The position numbers were made by a program, and so were the translations under genes. Below are positions 8,195 to 16,322 of a stretch of 45,243 nt of DNA, piece by piece. The first letter of the stretch is position 1. Every line of letters starts with the position of its first letter. The stretch is taken from positions 1 through 45,243 of the forward strand of contig NZ_BDFE01000003.1 in the NCBI RefSeq assembly GCF_001748225.1. Direction: 5' to 3'. The DNA is from Desulfoplanes formicivorans. GTDB lineage: Bacteria > Desulfobacterota > Desulfovibrionia > Desulfovibrionales > Desulfomicrobiaceae. The notes below the pieces were generated by a model. That model was not told where the DNA came from and did no database searches. It saw nothing but the letters and a program-made list of their open reading frames with translations.

Positions 8195-9208
8195 TTAACT
8201 GGAGAGCGTGCGGTCGTGATCGTCCAAGACAATGTCAAGCTCATTAAGATCCAACTCAAGGATGGGCGGAACTTTTCCTTGGGTGTTTTGGGGCGCAGAT
8301 GTTTTGGGAGTGATTTTGTCGGGAGAATCTGGACGGGAAGCCGTATTGCTATGTGGAGGAAGTGTGTCGTCGGGTTTGGGTTTGACCTGACTGGAAGGTT
8401 GTGGAGCAGGGCGGTGGTCCCTTGAGGTGTTTTTGTCCAGTTCATAGGGGGCACCCGTGGAAACGGTTGCGCTTTGTGATGCCTGGAGCTTTTCTTCAAG
8501 CCCCGGAACGATCAGGTCGTTCATTTCGTCGACCACAAGGTGATGGTGGGATTGCTTTGGTGAGGAAGTCGGCCTTTGGGGAGGGCGTGTGGTGCAGGAA
8601 GATGTTGTGGATCGTTCGGGCTCAAGTAAAACCTCTACACCCTGTTGCTGGCTAGGCCCAGTGTCTGGATCCTTAGGCTCAGTATCCTCGATGATGTTCT
8701 CATCAAAGATATCATTAAAGCCATCATCAATAGAAGAGGCCATCTGTATAGGTACTGCACCTTGGGCATTGTGTTCATTTTTGTGTTTTTCGGTTGCCCC
8801 TTCAATCCTGTCTGAAGGTGAGAGGAAAGGAGATTCGGGGGTAAAAGGAATTTTTTGTTTGCCAGAAGCAGGAATCTGGTTAGTATCCTGCTCTGCTGTT
8901 TCCTGGTCAAAGGTAAAGGTTTCCTCGTCCGGAAAAGACGTTGTAGAGGGAGAAGCGGGCAAGTCCCAATCTTCTTCAAGCATGAATGCATCCTCATCTA
9001 TTAGGGATGCATTGTTTTGTGTGGCCTGTTGGGCTGATTGTTGCGTATCAGGAGCAGAAGGCGCAGGACTGTTCTCCAGCCATGATCCCAAGGGTTCCTT
9101 GATCCATTGCAGGCCAAGAGATTTGCGGGTCGTGTCCCAGTTGTGCCCGCATTTGGGGCAAGCATGCAAATGGTCGAACGAATGAAAGCCGCATTGTCTG
9201 CAATACAT
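8195..9208 (-). CDS. Zinc-ribbon protein with a long acidic, disordered tail
   Basis: The 337-residue protein opens with MYCRQCGFHSFDHLHACPKCGHNW, in which Cys3, Cys6, Cys17 and Cys20 form a zinc ribbon. The rest, about 300 residues, is rich in Asp, Glu, Ser, Pro and Thr with no recognisable fold or membrane segment, and ends with an acidic stretch containing DLNELDIVLDDHD. The ATG at 9208 is preferred, with GGGAG upstream; a TTG at 9235 would add nine residues. It follows rsmE with 27 bases between stop and start, and its upstream GGAGG lies just beyond the rsmE stop, so the two are very likely cotranscribed. Function unknown; a protein or nucleic-acid adaptor is only a guess. Confidence 0.75.
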   Translation of the reverse strand: MYCRQCGFHSFDHLHACPKCGHNWDTTRKSLGLQWIKEPLGSWLENSPAPSAPDTQQSAQQATQNNASLIDEDAFMLEEDWDLPASPSTTSFPDEETFTFDQETAEQDTNQIPASGKQKIPFTPESPFLSPSDRIEGATEKHKNEHNAQGAVPIQMASSIDDGFNDIFDENIIEDTEPKDPDTGPSQQQGVEVLLEPERSTTSSCTTRPPQRPTSSPKQSHHHLVVDEMNDLIVPGLEEKLQASQSATVSTGAPYELDKNTSRDHRPAPQPSSQVKPKPDDTLPPHSNTASRPDSPDKITPKTSAPQNTQGKVPPILELDLNELDIVLDDHDRTLSS

Positions 9209-9235
9209 GATGATATCGCTCCCGCACGCCTCCAA

Positions 9236-9982
9236 TCATATCTGATTGTGGGCGCGCATGTGTTGTTCCTGCCAAAAAACCAGGCCAAGACAAAGAAGTC
9301 CTGCGGTTTCCCAGCGTAAAACGCGATTGCCAAGGGAAACCGCTGAGCAACCCGCCTGTTGCAGCAGGTCGGTTTCCTTTTGGGAAAACCCTCCTTCTGG
9401 CCCCAATACAACAAGCACGTCTCCCTGACAGCACAGCTCGGCTGGGTCAAGCATGTGCGAACAGGAGGGATCTTCCCACAAAAATATCCGTTTGGCGTAA
9501 TGCCTGGTCGCCTCAAGGAGTTCCTGAAGACCCGAAGGAGACGTCATCAGTCGGGGAAGCCAGGGATTGGCACATTGTTTTGCCGCCGCTATGCACTGGT
9601 TTTCCCATGATTGTTTGGGCTGATCCGGTGTTTTTCCCTGGGAAAATTCAGATTGCCAAAAGGCTATTCCCCACGCACCCAGTTCAGCCGCCTTTTCCAG
9701 GAACCAGCCCCGCCGTGTGGCCTTGTTCCATCCCGGTGCGAGCCACAATCGGCATGCTGGAACGGGGCTCTCGCTGATACTCAGTGGCTCAAGGGTAACT
9801 GTTTTTTTGGCAGAGGAGACGACCTTGAAGATGCCTTGTCGGCCCTGCCCGTCCATGAGCGCAATACGATCATGGGGCTTGGCTCTCAATACCGTAGACA
9901 AATGGTGTGCTTCGCTGCCTTCAAGCGTGTAAGGTGCAACCCATTTGTCCGGAGGAAGATAAAAACGGTTGGTGCGAGACAT
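9236..9982 (-). CDS. rsmE: 16S rRNA m3U1498 methyltransferase RsmE
   Basis: RsmE methylates N3 of U1498 in 16S rRNA using SAM and belongs to the SPOUT superfamily with a trefoil knot. In the 248-residue product the N-terminal PUA-like part includes RFYLPPDKW and EAHHLSTVLRAKPHD. The knot region shows LGPEGGFS at 193-200 and SLGNRVLRWETA at 216-227; the latter is usually LG-RILR-ETA, here with Trp at one position. ATG 9982 is chosen because it gives the family N-terminus MSRTNRFYL and has GAGG upstream; an earlier in-frame ATG at 10021 would add 13 unrelated residues. It lies about 140 bases downstream of gcvT on the same strand and directly before the zinc-ribbon gene. Confidence 0.93.
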   Translation of the reverse strand: MSRTNRFYLPPDKWVAPYTLEGSEAHHLSTVLRAKPHDRIALMDGQGRQGIFKVVSSAKKTVTLEPLSISESPVPACRLWLAPGWNKATRRGWFLEKAAELGAWGIAFWQSEFSQGKTPDQPKQSWENQCIAAAKQCANPWLPRLMTSPSGLQELLEATRHYAKRIFLWEDPSCSHMLDPAELCCQGDVLVVLGPEGGFSQKETDLLQQAGCSAVSLGNRVLRWETAGLLCLGLVFWQEQHMRAHNQI

Positions 9983-10123
9983 CTTGCTTGAACATCCTCG
10001 TGTTGTGCAACCAGGCCCCATTGTTCTTCATGGACGAGGGGAAGAACGGGGCAAAGCGTGGAAATATGACCAGCACTTTGCCCTGGTGGAAGATCATACC
10101 GGTTTGATTTTATGGAGAACAGG

Positions 10124-11218
10124 TTAGAACTTCATGCGAGCTGTTCCCTTGGTGTAAAACGGTACACTTGCCTTGTTGGCCTTGAGAAGCGATCTGCCGC
10201 GTATTTCAAAGGTGTCGTTGTCATCCACCTCATCGGCCTTGATGTAGGCAAGGGCAATGCTGTGGCCAAGGGAAGGCGCAAAGGAACCACTGGTTATCCG
10301 ACCCACAAGAGTGCCGTCGGGCAAGAAAACTTCATCCCCATGGCGGGCTGCCCGACGCCCGGGAATGGACAGGGGCACCAGCTTTTCCGAAACATTGTTC
10401 TCGTACGCCTTGCCTATGTAGTCGGCCTGGGATTTGAGGAAGAATCCGTATCCGGCTTCAACAGGTGTATGTTCCGTATCAAGATCCTGACCATACAGGG
10501 GAAGACCGACTTCCAGGCGCAGGGTATCGCGGGCACCAAGGCCTGCAGGCTCGACATCAGGGTGCTTGATGAATCGTTCCCACACCTCAAGCACCTTGTC
10601 GGCGTCCATGTACAATTCATAGCCGAGTTCTCCGGTATATCCTGTTCGGCTGACCAGGATGGGAGTACCATCCAGGGTTGTTTCAATAAAATGAAAATAT
10701 CGGAGTTCCTCCCAGGAGCCAGGTATAACCGATGCAAGAACATCCATGGCCAAGGGACCCTGTAAATCGATTTTCCCGGTAGTTTGGGAACGGTTTTCGA
10801 TATGCACATCGGCAGGAAGATGCGACGTGAACCATTCGAAATCACTTTCGATACAGGCACCGTTGACAACTATCATGAACGAGTCTTCTGCCAGATGGTA
10901 GATGATCAGGTCATCGAGAATGCCGCCGAGCTGATTGAGAATGAAGCCGTAGCGGCATTGGCCCGGGATCAGGGTACGCAGATTGTGGGTGACGATCTGT
11001 TCCAAAGCCCGGGCAACCTGATGGCCGGAAACGAAAAATTCGCCCATGTGGCAGATATCGAACAGGGATGCTTTTGAGCGCGTGTGCTTGTGCTCGTTGA
11101 GAATGCCGGCATAGTGAACAGGCATTTCCCATCCTGCAAAGGGAATGAGTTTGCCCCCGTGTTGGCGGTGCCAGTCAATGAGAGGCGTTTGCAAAAGATT
11201 CGAAGGTGTCTGTTCCAT
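10124..11218 (-). CDS. gcvT: Aminomethyltransferase, glycine cleavage T protein
   Basis: GcvT takes the aminomethyl group from the lipoyl H protein, releases ammonia and passes the one-carbon unit to tetrahydrofolate. The 364-residue length is typical. Recognisable elements include TPLIDWHRQHGGKLIPFAGWEMPVHY-type N-terminus, FDICHMGEF, YGFILNQLGGILDDLIIYH, NGACIESDFEWF, SRTGYTGELGYELY, GLGARDTLRLEVGLPLYGQDL and GRITSGSFAPSLGHSIALAYI. AAAGGAG precedes the ATG. Unusually, no gcvH or gcvP gene is adjacent; rsmE follows instead. Downstream of metF-type folate chemistry on the same chromosome segment it fits a one-carbon role. A GcvT-family paralogue such as YgfZ is unlikely given the strong GcvT motifs. 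Confidence 0.95.
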   Translation of the reverse strand: MEQTPSNLLQTPLIDWHRQHGGKLIPFAGWEMPVHYAGILNEHKHTRSKASLFDICHMGEFFVSGHQVARALEQIVTHNLRTLIPGQCRYGFILNQLGGILDDLIIYHLAEDSFMIVVNGACIESDFEWFTSHLPADVHIENRSQTTGKIDLQGPLAMDVLASVIPGSWEELRYFHFIETTLDGTPILVSRTGYTGELGYELYMDADKVLEVWERFIKHPDVEPAGLGARDTLRLEVGLPLYGQDLDTEHTPVEAGYGFFLKSQADYIGKAYENNVSEKLVPLSIPGRRAARHGDEVFLPDGTLVGRITSGSFAPSLGHSIALAYIKADEVDDNDTFEIRGRSLLKANKASVPFYTKGTARMKF

Positions 11219-11367
11219 CGAGGAAATCTCCTTTGATTGTCGTGATGTAAGTGAAACATGAGCAGCGGATGAATTAGCAAGTACTTTGTCAATTCATCCT
11301 GTATTGTCTGGTTTGGTAAACATAAGATGCGTTCATTGGCACGCAGTAAACTGATTTTGGGTAAAAG

Positions 11368-13101
11368 CTATATGGATTTTTCGTGTGTGTCCATGCGGGT
11401 TTTGCGTATAGCCTTGAGTTCATCAATTTGCGAGACCAACCGACCGTAAAGTTTGCGAATGGTCATGCCGTATGAGCTCAAGGTCTCTTCCTTGGGTTTG
11501 AGATATTTGGCGTGAAGATAGCGATCATTGATCGTTGTTTCGCCAATGGCAATGGCCTTGACTACAAGGTGGTCGAAATATTGGACGATTTCGAATTTCA
11601 AGTCCGCCATTGTATTGATCATTTCTTCGAGCATCTCTTTGTAGGAAATTCGTCTGCCCTGCACGTTCCTGTGACAGAGATTTTCAAGATACTGAATTTT
11701 TCTCGCTTGTTGGATATAGCTGTAAATGGATCGAACTTCCTGGTATAATTCGCGTAGTTCGGCAAAATATTCGCTACTTCCTGGTCCTGTGAGATAATGG
11801 TCAAGTACCTTGTTTACATTGGCGTAAAAGTCATCGGAATATCCGATAATGCGCCGTTGGTGTTTGTTGAGCCATGCATGTAGAAATTTAAGGCGGTTGG
11901 AGTGGGTATCGGTGTTTTCAACGATTTCGTGCTTCTTGTACTTGATCTTTCCCTTGAACTCGCCGCGCACAATGTCGTTGAGCTGCAGGGTCATGGAGTA
12001 GGTATCTTTGACAATGTTTCGGGATGTGCAGCAGGCGCCGGTACGCGGGTGGATGATTTCCTGTTTGAGAACGGAAAGTGCCCTGTCTTCCCGGACATTG
12101 TTGCGTTCATACTTGTGTTGGATGTAGGTAACGCGCAGGATGATGGCCTTTTTTTGGGGATGGATGAAAAATCCGTGATCCCGCAGGAATTCGATGACAT
12201 CTCTGTGCTGACCGGAGATGTCCACAAGGGCGAGTTTTTCCACCCGTGGATATCCTCTGTTGTCGGGATGGGGATAGTACGTTGTGATGGTGCGGTCGGA
12301 CTGACCAAGGACCCTGATGAGAAAACGTTCGCCGGATTTGTAGAGACGTCGGGCAAAAAGGGCCGCTGATGTACGACGTTCGGACACAACAGGAAATCCG
12401 TAGAGTTCCATCAGGAATTGATACACGAAATCCCGGTTGCGCTCATAGGTTTCGTTGTCATTGGGTGCAAATTTACCAATGCGCAATCCAAACCGTTTGA
12501 GTTCAGCATCAATATCAGAGGGGAACGATGCGTATACGCCGGCAAGATAATAGTCAAATTCTGCGTCAAGGGCCATGACGTGCGCCCTGTCCATTTTCGT
12601 TAAAAAGGGAAGCAGATCCCCATAATGATCAAGACATGTCAGGTCTTTGCGGCCGGTGAATTTTTTGAAGTTTTCCTGCAATTTTTTGGGAAGACGATCC
12701 AAAAAAACTTGGACATTCCTGGCGTGGATGGATAATTCGAGGGGACATGTCTCTCCTCGGATGAATTCAGGTTCATCTGCCGGAGAGTGAAGGATGTCGA
12801 ATTGAAAGATTTCGTTGAAATAGGAGAGGGGACGATCAAAGGCGATCATGGAAAATCCCGGCAATTCGGGATGTTCATACATATCTGATTCAAACGAGGG
12901 CAAGAGCTCTCTGGGTTCCACCAGCGGGTACTTGCGGTGCTGGAAAAATGGTTTGATGAGGCAGTATTTGGTCTGAACCAGATCGAGAAAGACTTTCAAC
13001 TTTTCAAGCGAATCGATCCGATTGTTTTCCGTTTTTTGCAAAAACGAAGTTTCAATATCGGAAAAGAATGACTTCCATGATGATCGCAATGTGCCTGACA
13101 T
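11368..13101 (-). CDS. Conserved-looking protein of unknown function, 577 residues
   Basis: I do not recognise this protein. It starts at ATG 13101 (MSGTLRSSWKSFF), which has TGGAG upstream; an earlier in-frame start at 13176 would add 25 hydrophobic residues that lack a good site. No membrane segments or signal peptide are visible. It is highly charged, with many aromatic residues, and its C-terminal half (from about residue 420) looks helical and may form coiled coils (YQEVRSIYSYIQQARKIQYLENL, KLYGRLVSQIDELKAIRK). The middle holds GERFLIRVLGQSDRTITTYYPHPDNRGYPRVEKL. No nucleotide-binding loop or clear catalytic motif was found. It is transcribed divergently from the GAF protein and mreB, and a palindrome lies between them. 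Confidence 0.85.
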   Translation of the reverse strand: MSGTLRSSWKSFFSDIETSFLQKTENNRIDSLEKLKVFLDLVQTKYCLIKPFFQHRKYPLVEPRELLPSFESDMYEHPELPGFSMIAFDRPLSYFNEIFQFDILHSPADEPEFIRGETCPLELSIHARNVQVFLDRLPKKLQENFKKFTGRKDLTCLDHYGDLLPFLTKMDRAHVMALDAEFDYYLAGVYASFPSDIDAELKRFGLRIGKFAPNDNETYERNRDFVYQFLMELYGFPVVSERRTSAALFARRLYKSGERFLIRVLGQSDRTITTYYPHPDNRGYPRVEKLALVDISGQHRDVIEFLRDHGFFIHPQKKAIILRVTYIQHKYERNNVREDRALSVLKQEIIHPRTGACCTSRNIVKDTYSMTLQLNDIVRGEFKGKIKYKKHEIVENTDTHSNRLKFLHAWLNKHQRRIIGYSDDFYANVNKVLDHYLTGPGSSEYFAELRELYQEVRSIYSYIQQARKIQYLENLCHRNVQGRRISYKEMLEEMINTMADLKFEIVQYFDHLVVKAIAIGETTINDRYLHAKYLKPKEETLSSYGMTIRKLYGRLVSQIDELKAIRKTRMDTHEKSI

Positions 13102-13167
13102 GTGATTGTCTCCATCTTCAAGTAGCCAACTAGCAATAAACATGATAGTTTTCAACAGAAAATAAAA

Positions 13168-13197
13168 TTGACACATTCGTCAAAAACCCTCTATCGA
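13168..13197 (+). promoter_or_regulatory. Candidate promoter for the GAF protein gene
   Basis: A perfect TTGACA box at 13168-13173 is followed 18 bases later by TATCGA, a weak match to a -10 element. It faces the GAF gene, whose ATG is about 165 bases downstream. The -10 lies inside the palindrome described next, a common position for a repressor site. Prediction by eye only. Confidence 0.35.
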
Positions 13198-13217
13198 TCG
13201 ATCTTTGATCGATAGAG
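13189..13217. promoter_or_regulatory. Perfect 11-bp inverted repeat, candidate operator
   Basis: CTCTATCGATC and GATCGATAGAG are exact inverted copies around a seven-base spacer. No T-run follows, so it is not a terminator. It lies in the 263-base gap between the divergent unknown gene (minus) and the GAF gene (plus) and overlaps the presumed -10 region. A dimeric regulator could bind here and control one or both genes. Confidence 0.5.
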
Positions 13218-13364
13218 CCTCCAGGCTTGTATCCTTCAAACAATGGTGGGTCGCTTGATCGTTTGGGGGAATTGTTGGTCATGAAAGGTGGCCATGCGTT
13301 GTTTGTTAGCGTTTTGGCTGGATAGAAGACGGTTGGCGGTCGTATTTTTCGGGAGACACAAACA

Positions 13365-14345
13365 ATGAGGTGTAACAACAGTCTTGAAAATTTGACACAG
13401 ATTGTCGGTAATATCTTTGATGCCTATTCGGTTGCCATGTTTTTGCCTCAGGAAGAGGATTTTGTGCTCAAGGAATGGTTTAGCCTTGGCGATTACATTG
13501 CCGCCAATACCCGAATAACGCCGGGGCAGGGCCTTGTGGGATGGATAATCAGGAATAAGAAACCCCTTTTGGTTTCCAATTTTGACCAGACCAAAAGTTT
13601 TCTCGGCTATTACCAACAAGGGGAAGAAAAACGTATCAGAGCTTTTATGGGATGCCCCATTCCTCACATTGGTGGGGCTTTGTGTGTGGACAGCAAGACG
13701 ATCCATTCTTTTGCAGAAAAGGATCAAAAGATTTTGGGGCAATTTTCTTCCCTTATTGCTATGCTGTGCGCAGATGTCGGGGAAAAGGGCTTTTCTGAAA
13801 AGGAGTCCTGCCTTTTCCATTTCATGCAAATTCTTCCACAGCTCAGGGAAAAATTCCCTAAGTGGTCATCCTTTTTAAAAAATTTTCTGGTGTTGCTCTC
13901 GCAAAGCACTTCCTTTCCATTTTGTTTCCTGGCCGTAAGGGATGAGTGGGGAAAATCTTATTTTTTGGAAGGATGGAATGAACAGGGGTTTGTGGAACCT
14001 CAAAGGATGGGAGAAAAATTCAAGATCGGCAGCGGGGTGGTTGGATGGACATTTAAGCACCATCAACCTGTATTCACGGAGGATGCAAGGGCCACTTCAG
14101 AAGGTGTCGCCCTGTTTGGAAAGGGATTGAGTCCCATGATGAAGTCTGTCGTGTGCCTGCCCTTGGTGGTTCATAAACGAACACGCAGTGTCTTGGTTAT
14201 GGCGGATGAGAAGCCTCGGGTCATTGATCCTACGCTGAAACGTTTTGCCGTTACCACCGCTGATTATTTATCCTTGTTTTTGGAAAATCTTTATCTTAAA
14301 AACCGCCTTCAGCAGCATAAAAAAAATCTCACTAATCAGCCTTGA
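13365..14345 (+). CDS. Double GAF-domain protein
   Basis: A soluble 326-residue protein with two GAF domains and no output domain. The first (about 1-140) includes ITPGQGLVGWIIRNKKPLLVSNF and GCPIPHIGGALCVDSK. The second (about 160-315) repeats the pattern with IGSGVVGWTFKHHQPVFTEDA and SVVCLPLVVHKRTRSVLVMAD. GAF domains bind small molecules or act as dimerisation modules, and the G-G-VGW-P element is the family hallmark. GGGAG precedes the ATG. It ends about 160 bases before mreB on the same strand, and the two may share a transcript. With no kinase, cyclase or DNA-binding part, it probably acts through protein contacts. Confidence 0.8.
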   Translation: MRCNNSLENLTQIVGNIFDAYSVAMFLPQEEDFVLKEWFSLGDYIAANTRITPGQGLVGWIIRNKKPLLVSNFDQTKSFLGYYQQGEEKRIRAFMGCPIPHIGGALCVDSKTIHSFAEKDQKILGQFSSLIAMLCADVGEKGFSEKESCLFHFMQILPQLREKFPKWSSFLKNFLVLLSQSTSFPFCFLAVRDEWGKSYFLEGWNEQGFVEPQRMGEKFKIGSGVVGWTFKHHQPVFTEDARATSEGVALFGKGLSPMMKSVVCLPLVVHKRTRSVLVMADEKPRVIDPTLKRFAVTTADYLSLFLENLYLKNRLQQHKKNLTNQP

Positions 14346-14504
14346 AATCATGGTGGTTACCATATTGAAGGCCGTTTCCATGTTCGTTGACGTGCATTTT
14401 TTTATGTATTGGTGAGGGAGGTGGCTGCGGCATTATGTACTCATGGTATGGTTAGCGTTGCAATTTCTGGAATACACCACTCGACAACCAAGTGAGCTGA
14501 AACG

Positions 14505-15530
14505 ATGTTCTTGAGCCGTTTTTTTGGATTTATGGGCAAAAATCTTGCGATGGATCTGGGGACAGCTAACACCCTCATCTATACCCCCAGAGATGGTATC
14601 GTTCTCAATGAACCATCAGTTGTTGCCTTGGACAGCAGGACAGATGCCGTGCTTGCCGTTGGCAAGGAAGCCAAGGACTATCTTGGCAGAACACCTGAAA
14701 AAATCAGGGCTGTGCGGCCGCTCAAGGACGGGGTTATTGCTGATTTTGAAGTGACCCGAGCAATGATATCTTACTTTGTGCGTAAGGTTATAACCGGGAT
14801 GAACCTGGTCAAACCCCAAATGGTTATCTGTGTTCCCACTGGGATTACCCAAGTGGAAAAACGTGCGGTGATCGAGTCTGCTCAACAAGCAGGCGCCCGG
14901 GATGTCAAACTGGTGGAGGAGCCCATGGCCGCCGCCATTGGGGCTGGTTTGCCCATTGAGGAGCCTTTGGGTAACATGGTGGTGGATATTGGCGGAGGGA
15001 CGACAGAGGTTGCCGTTATTTCTCTTTCGGCCGTGGCCTATGCTGAATCCGTTCGGATTGCGGGAGATGAAATGAATGAGGCGGTGCAACGCTATCTGCA
15101 GGACGAACATCAACTGCTGATCGGTGAGAACATGGCCGAAGCAGCAAAAATAACATTGGGATCGGCCTATCCTTTGTCACAACCCTTGGAATTCCGGATA
15201 TCAGGCAAAAACATCATTGATGGAACGCCCAAATCCGTTGTGCTTACTGACACGCATATCCGAGAAGCCATCAAGGACCCGGTGAACGCCATTTTGTTGG
15301 CTGTCAAGAGGGCTTTGGAAAAGACTCCGCCTGAACTTGTGGCTGATATAGCCAATAATGGTCTGCTTTTGGCCGGTGGTGGTGCTTTGTTGAGAGGCCT
15401 TGATGCCTTGATCATGAAACATACGCATATCAGAGTAATTGTCGATGAAGATCCTTTGACAACTGTATGCCGTGGTACAGGCGTGGCAATGGCTAATCCC
15501 AAAACTTTCAGCAAGGTGTACATCAACTGA
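14505..15530 (+). CDS. mreB: Rod shape-determining protein MreB
   Basis: MreB is the bacterial actin that guides elongation-phase peptidoglycan synthesis at the inner membrane. The 341-residue protein has the actin-type nucleotide site: AMDLGTANTLIYTPRDGIVLNEPSV near the N-terminus, VVDIGGGTTEVAVISL in the middle and GLLLAGGGALLRGLD near the C-terminus. CVPTGITQVEKRAV and LVEEPMAAAIGAGLPI are also typical. The N-terminal residues MFLSRFFGF form the short hydrophobic end that often anchors MreB to the membrane. The ribosome binding site is weak (GTGAGC). mreC and mreD do not follow, unlike the usual cluster; the next gene is a convergent Nudix-like gene. Confidence 0.96.
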   Translation: MFLSRFFGFMGKNLAMDLGTANTLIYTPRDGIVLNEPSVVALDSRTDAVLAVGKEAKDYLGRTPEKIRAVRPLKDGVIADFEVTRAMISYFVRKVITGMNLVKPQMVICVPTGITQVEKRAVIESAQQAGARDVKLVEEPMAAAIGAGLPIEEPLGNMVVDIGGGTTEVAVISLSAVAYAESVRIAGDEMNEAVQRYLQDEHQLLIGENMAEAAKITLGSAYPLSQPLEFRISGKNIIDGTPKSVVLTDTHIREAIKDPVNAILLAVKRALEKTPPELVADIANNGLLLAGGGALLRGLDALIMKHTHIRVIVDEDPLTTVCRGTGVAMANPKTFSKVYIN

Positions 15531-15588
15531 TCCGCAGAGGGCCTGAACCAGTGTCCTTGTTGGATGCCAACAGGTCTCGTGCGATTGT

Positions 15589-16110
15589 TTACCACGCATC
15601 AAAGAGCTTGCCGTGTCCCCAAAGATACGCGAGGCGTGGGGTGACAAGATCGGGACAAGATTTGACAATGCCAGAGAGTTCATCTCGATCCACCACCAGG
15701 TAGGTACCTATTGGGGGAGGGGGAGAAATCTGGTAGCAATGCTTCATCTTGTAGAGTGCCACAAAAAAACGGCCTGTTGCCACAGAAGGCAGTATCGTTC
15801 CTGCGAATCGTAATTTTCCCGTTTCCCTGCCAATGCATTCCTTAATTATCCTATAGGCGCCATCCAGTGTGCTTTCTCCCGGGTGTAAACATGTTTCAAG
15901 GCCCAGATCCCACTGGCAGGAAGGCGCGTCGTCTCTTTTGATTTTTTTCAGGTAGATTTTGTTGTTTTTGTCATACAACAACACAAGCGTCATGCGATAA
16001 AAAAGTCCTTGTCGCCGTGCCTCTTCAAGGGGCATTGCCCCAAGGGGGACGTTGTAATGGTCCACGATTTCAACGAGGCTGGGAAGGGCGGAGACGTTTG
16101 GAAGTATCAT
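15589..16110 (-). CDS. Nudix-fold protein with a degenerate Nudix box
   Basis: A 173-residue protein resembling Nudix proteins of the isopentenyl-diphosphate isomerase/YfcD type: GLFYRMTLVLLYDKNNKIYLKKI, then WDLGLETCLHPGESTLDGAYRI. The Nudix box pattern G-x5-E-x7-REU-xEE is damaged: where REUxEE is expected the sequence reads RIIKEC, so two of the metal-binding glutamates are replaced by Ile and Cys. It may therefore bind a nucleotide or ligand without hydrolysing it, or be drifting. VSALPSLVEIVDHYNVPLGAMPLEEA at the start resembles the YfcD-type N-terminal extension. The ATG at 16110 has no clear ribosome binding site. It converges with mreB and diverges from rimI. Confidence 0.68.
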   Translation of the reverse strand: MILPNVSALPSLVEIVDHYNVPLGAMPLEEARRQGLFYRMTLVLLYDKNNKIYLKKIKRDDAPSCQWDLGLETCLHPGESTLDGAYRIIKECIGRETGKLRFAGTILPSVATGRFFVALYKMKHCYQISPPPPIGTYLVVDRDELSGIVKSCPDLVTPRLAYLWGHGKLFDAW

Positions 16111-16322
16111 AATGTTTGATGTGCCTATATGCCTGGGGGGTGCGGACGGTTTGAGGTTTTATGTTTCAAGTACTGTTGAGGTTGGTGCATTATTGTGAGT
16201 CGTGATCTTGAGATCAGTGCTGGCCGGCCCGAGGGACGGCCTTAATTTGTCCTATGATGATCTTCTGGGCTCAAAATTCATTCATCGCCACGGGTTTCTT
16301 GGGCTAGCATAGGAAGGTATTC

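Noticed and set aside
8401-9185. Plus-strand open frames opposite the zinc-ribbon gene
   Set aside because: These are antisense to the acidic tail and are low in complexity (Ser, Gly and Val runs). The minus strand has the zinc-ribbon motif and a good ribosome binding site.
13189-13217. Terminator interpretation of the palindrome
   Set aside because: No T-run follows on either strand and the site lies between divergent starts rather than after a gene.
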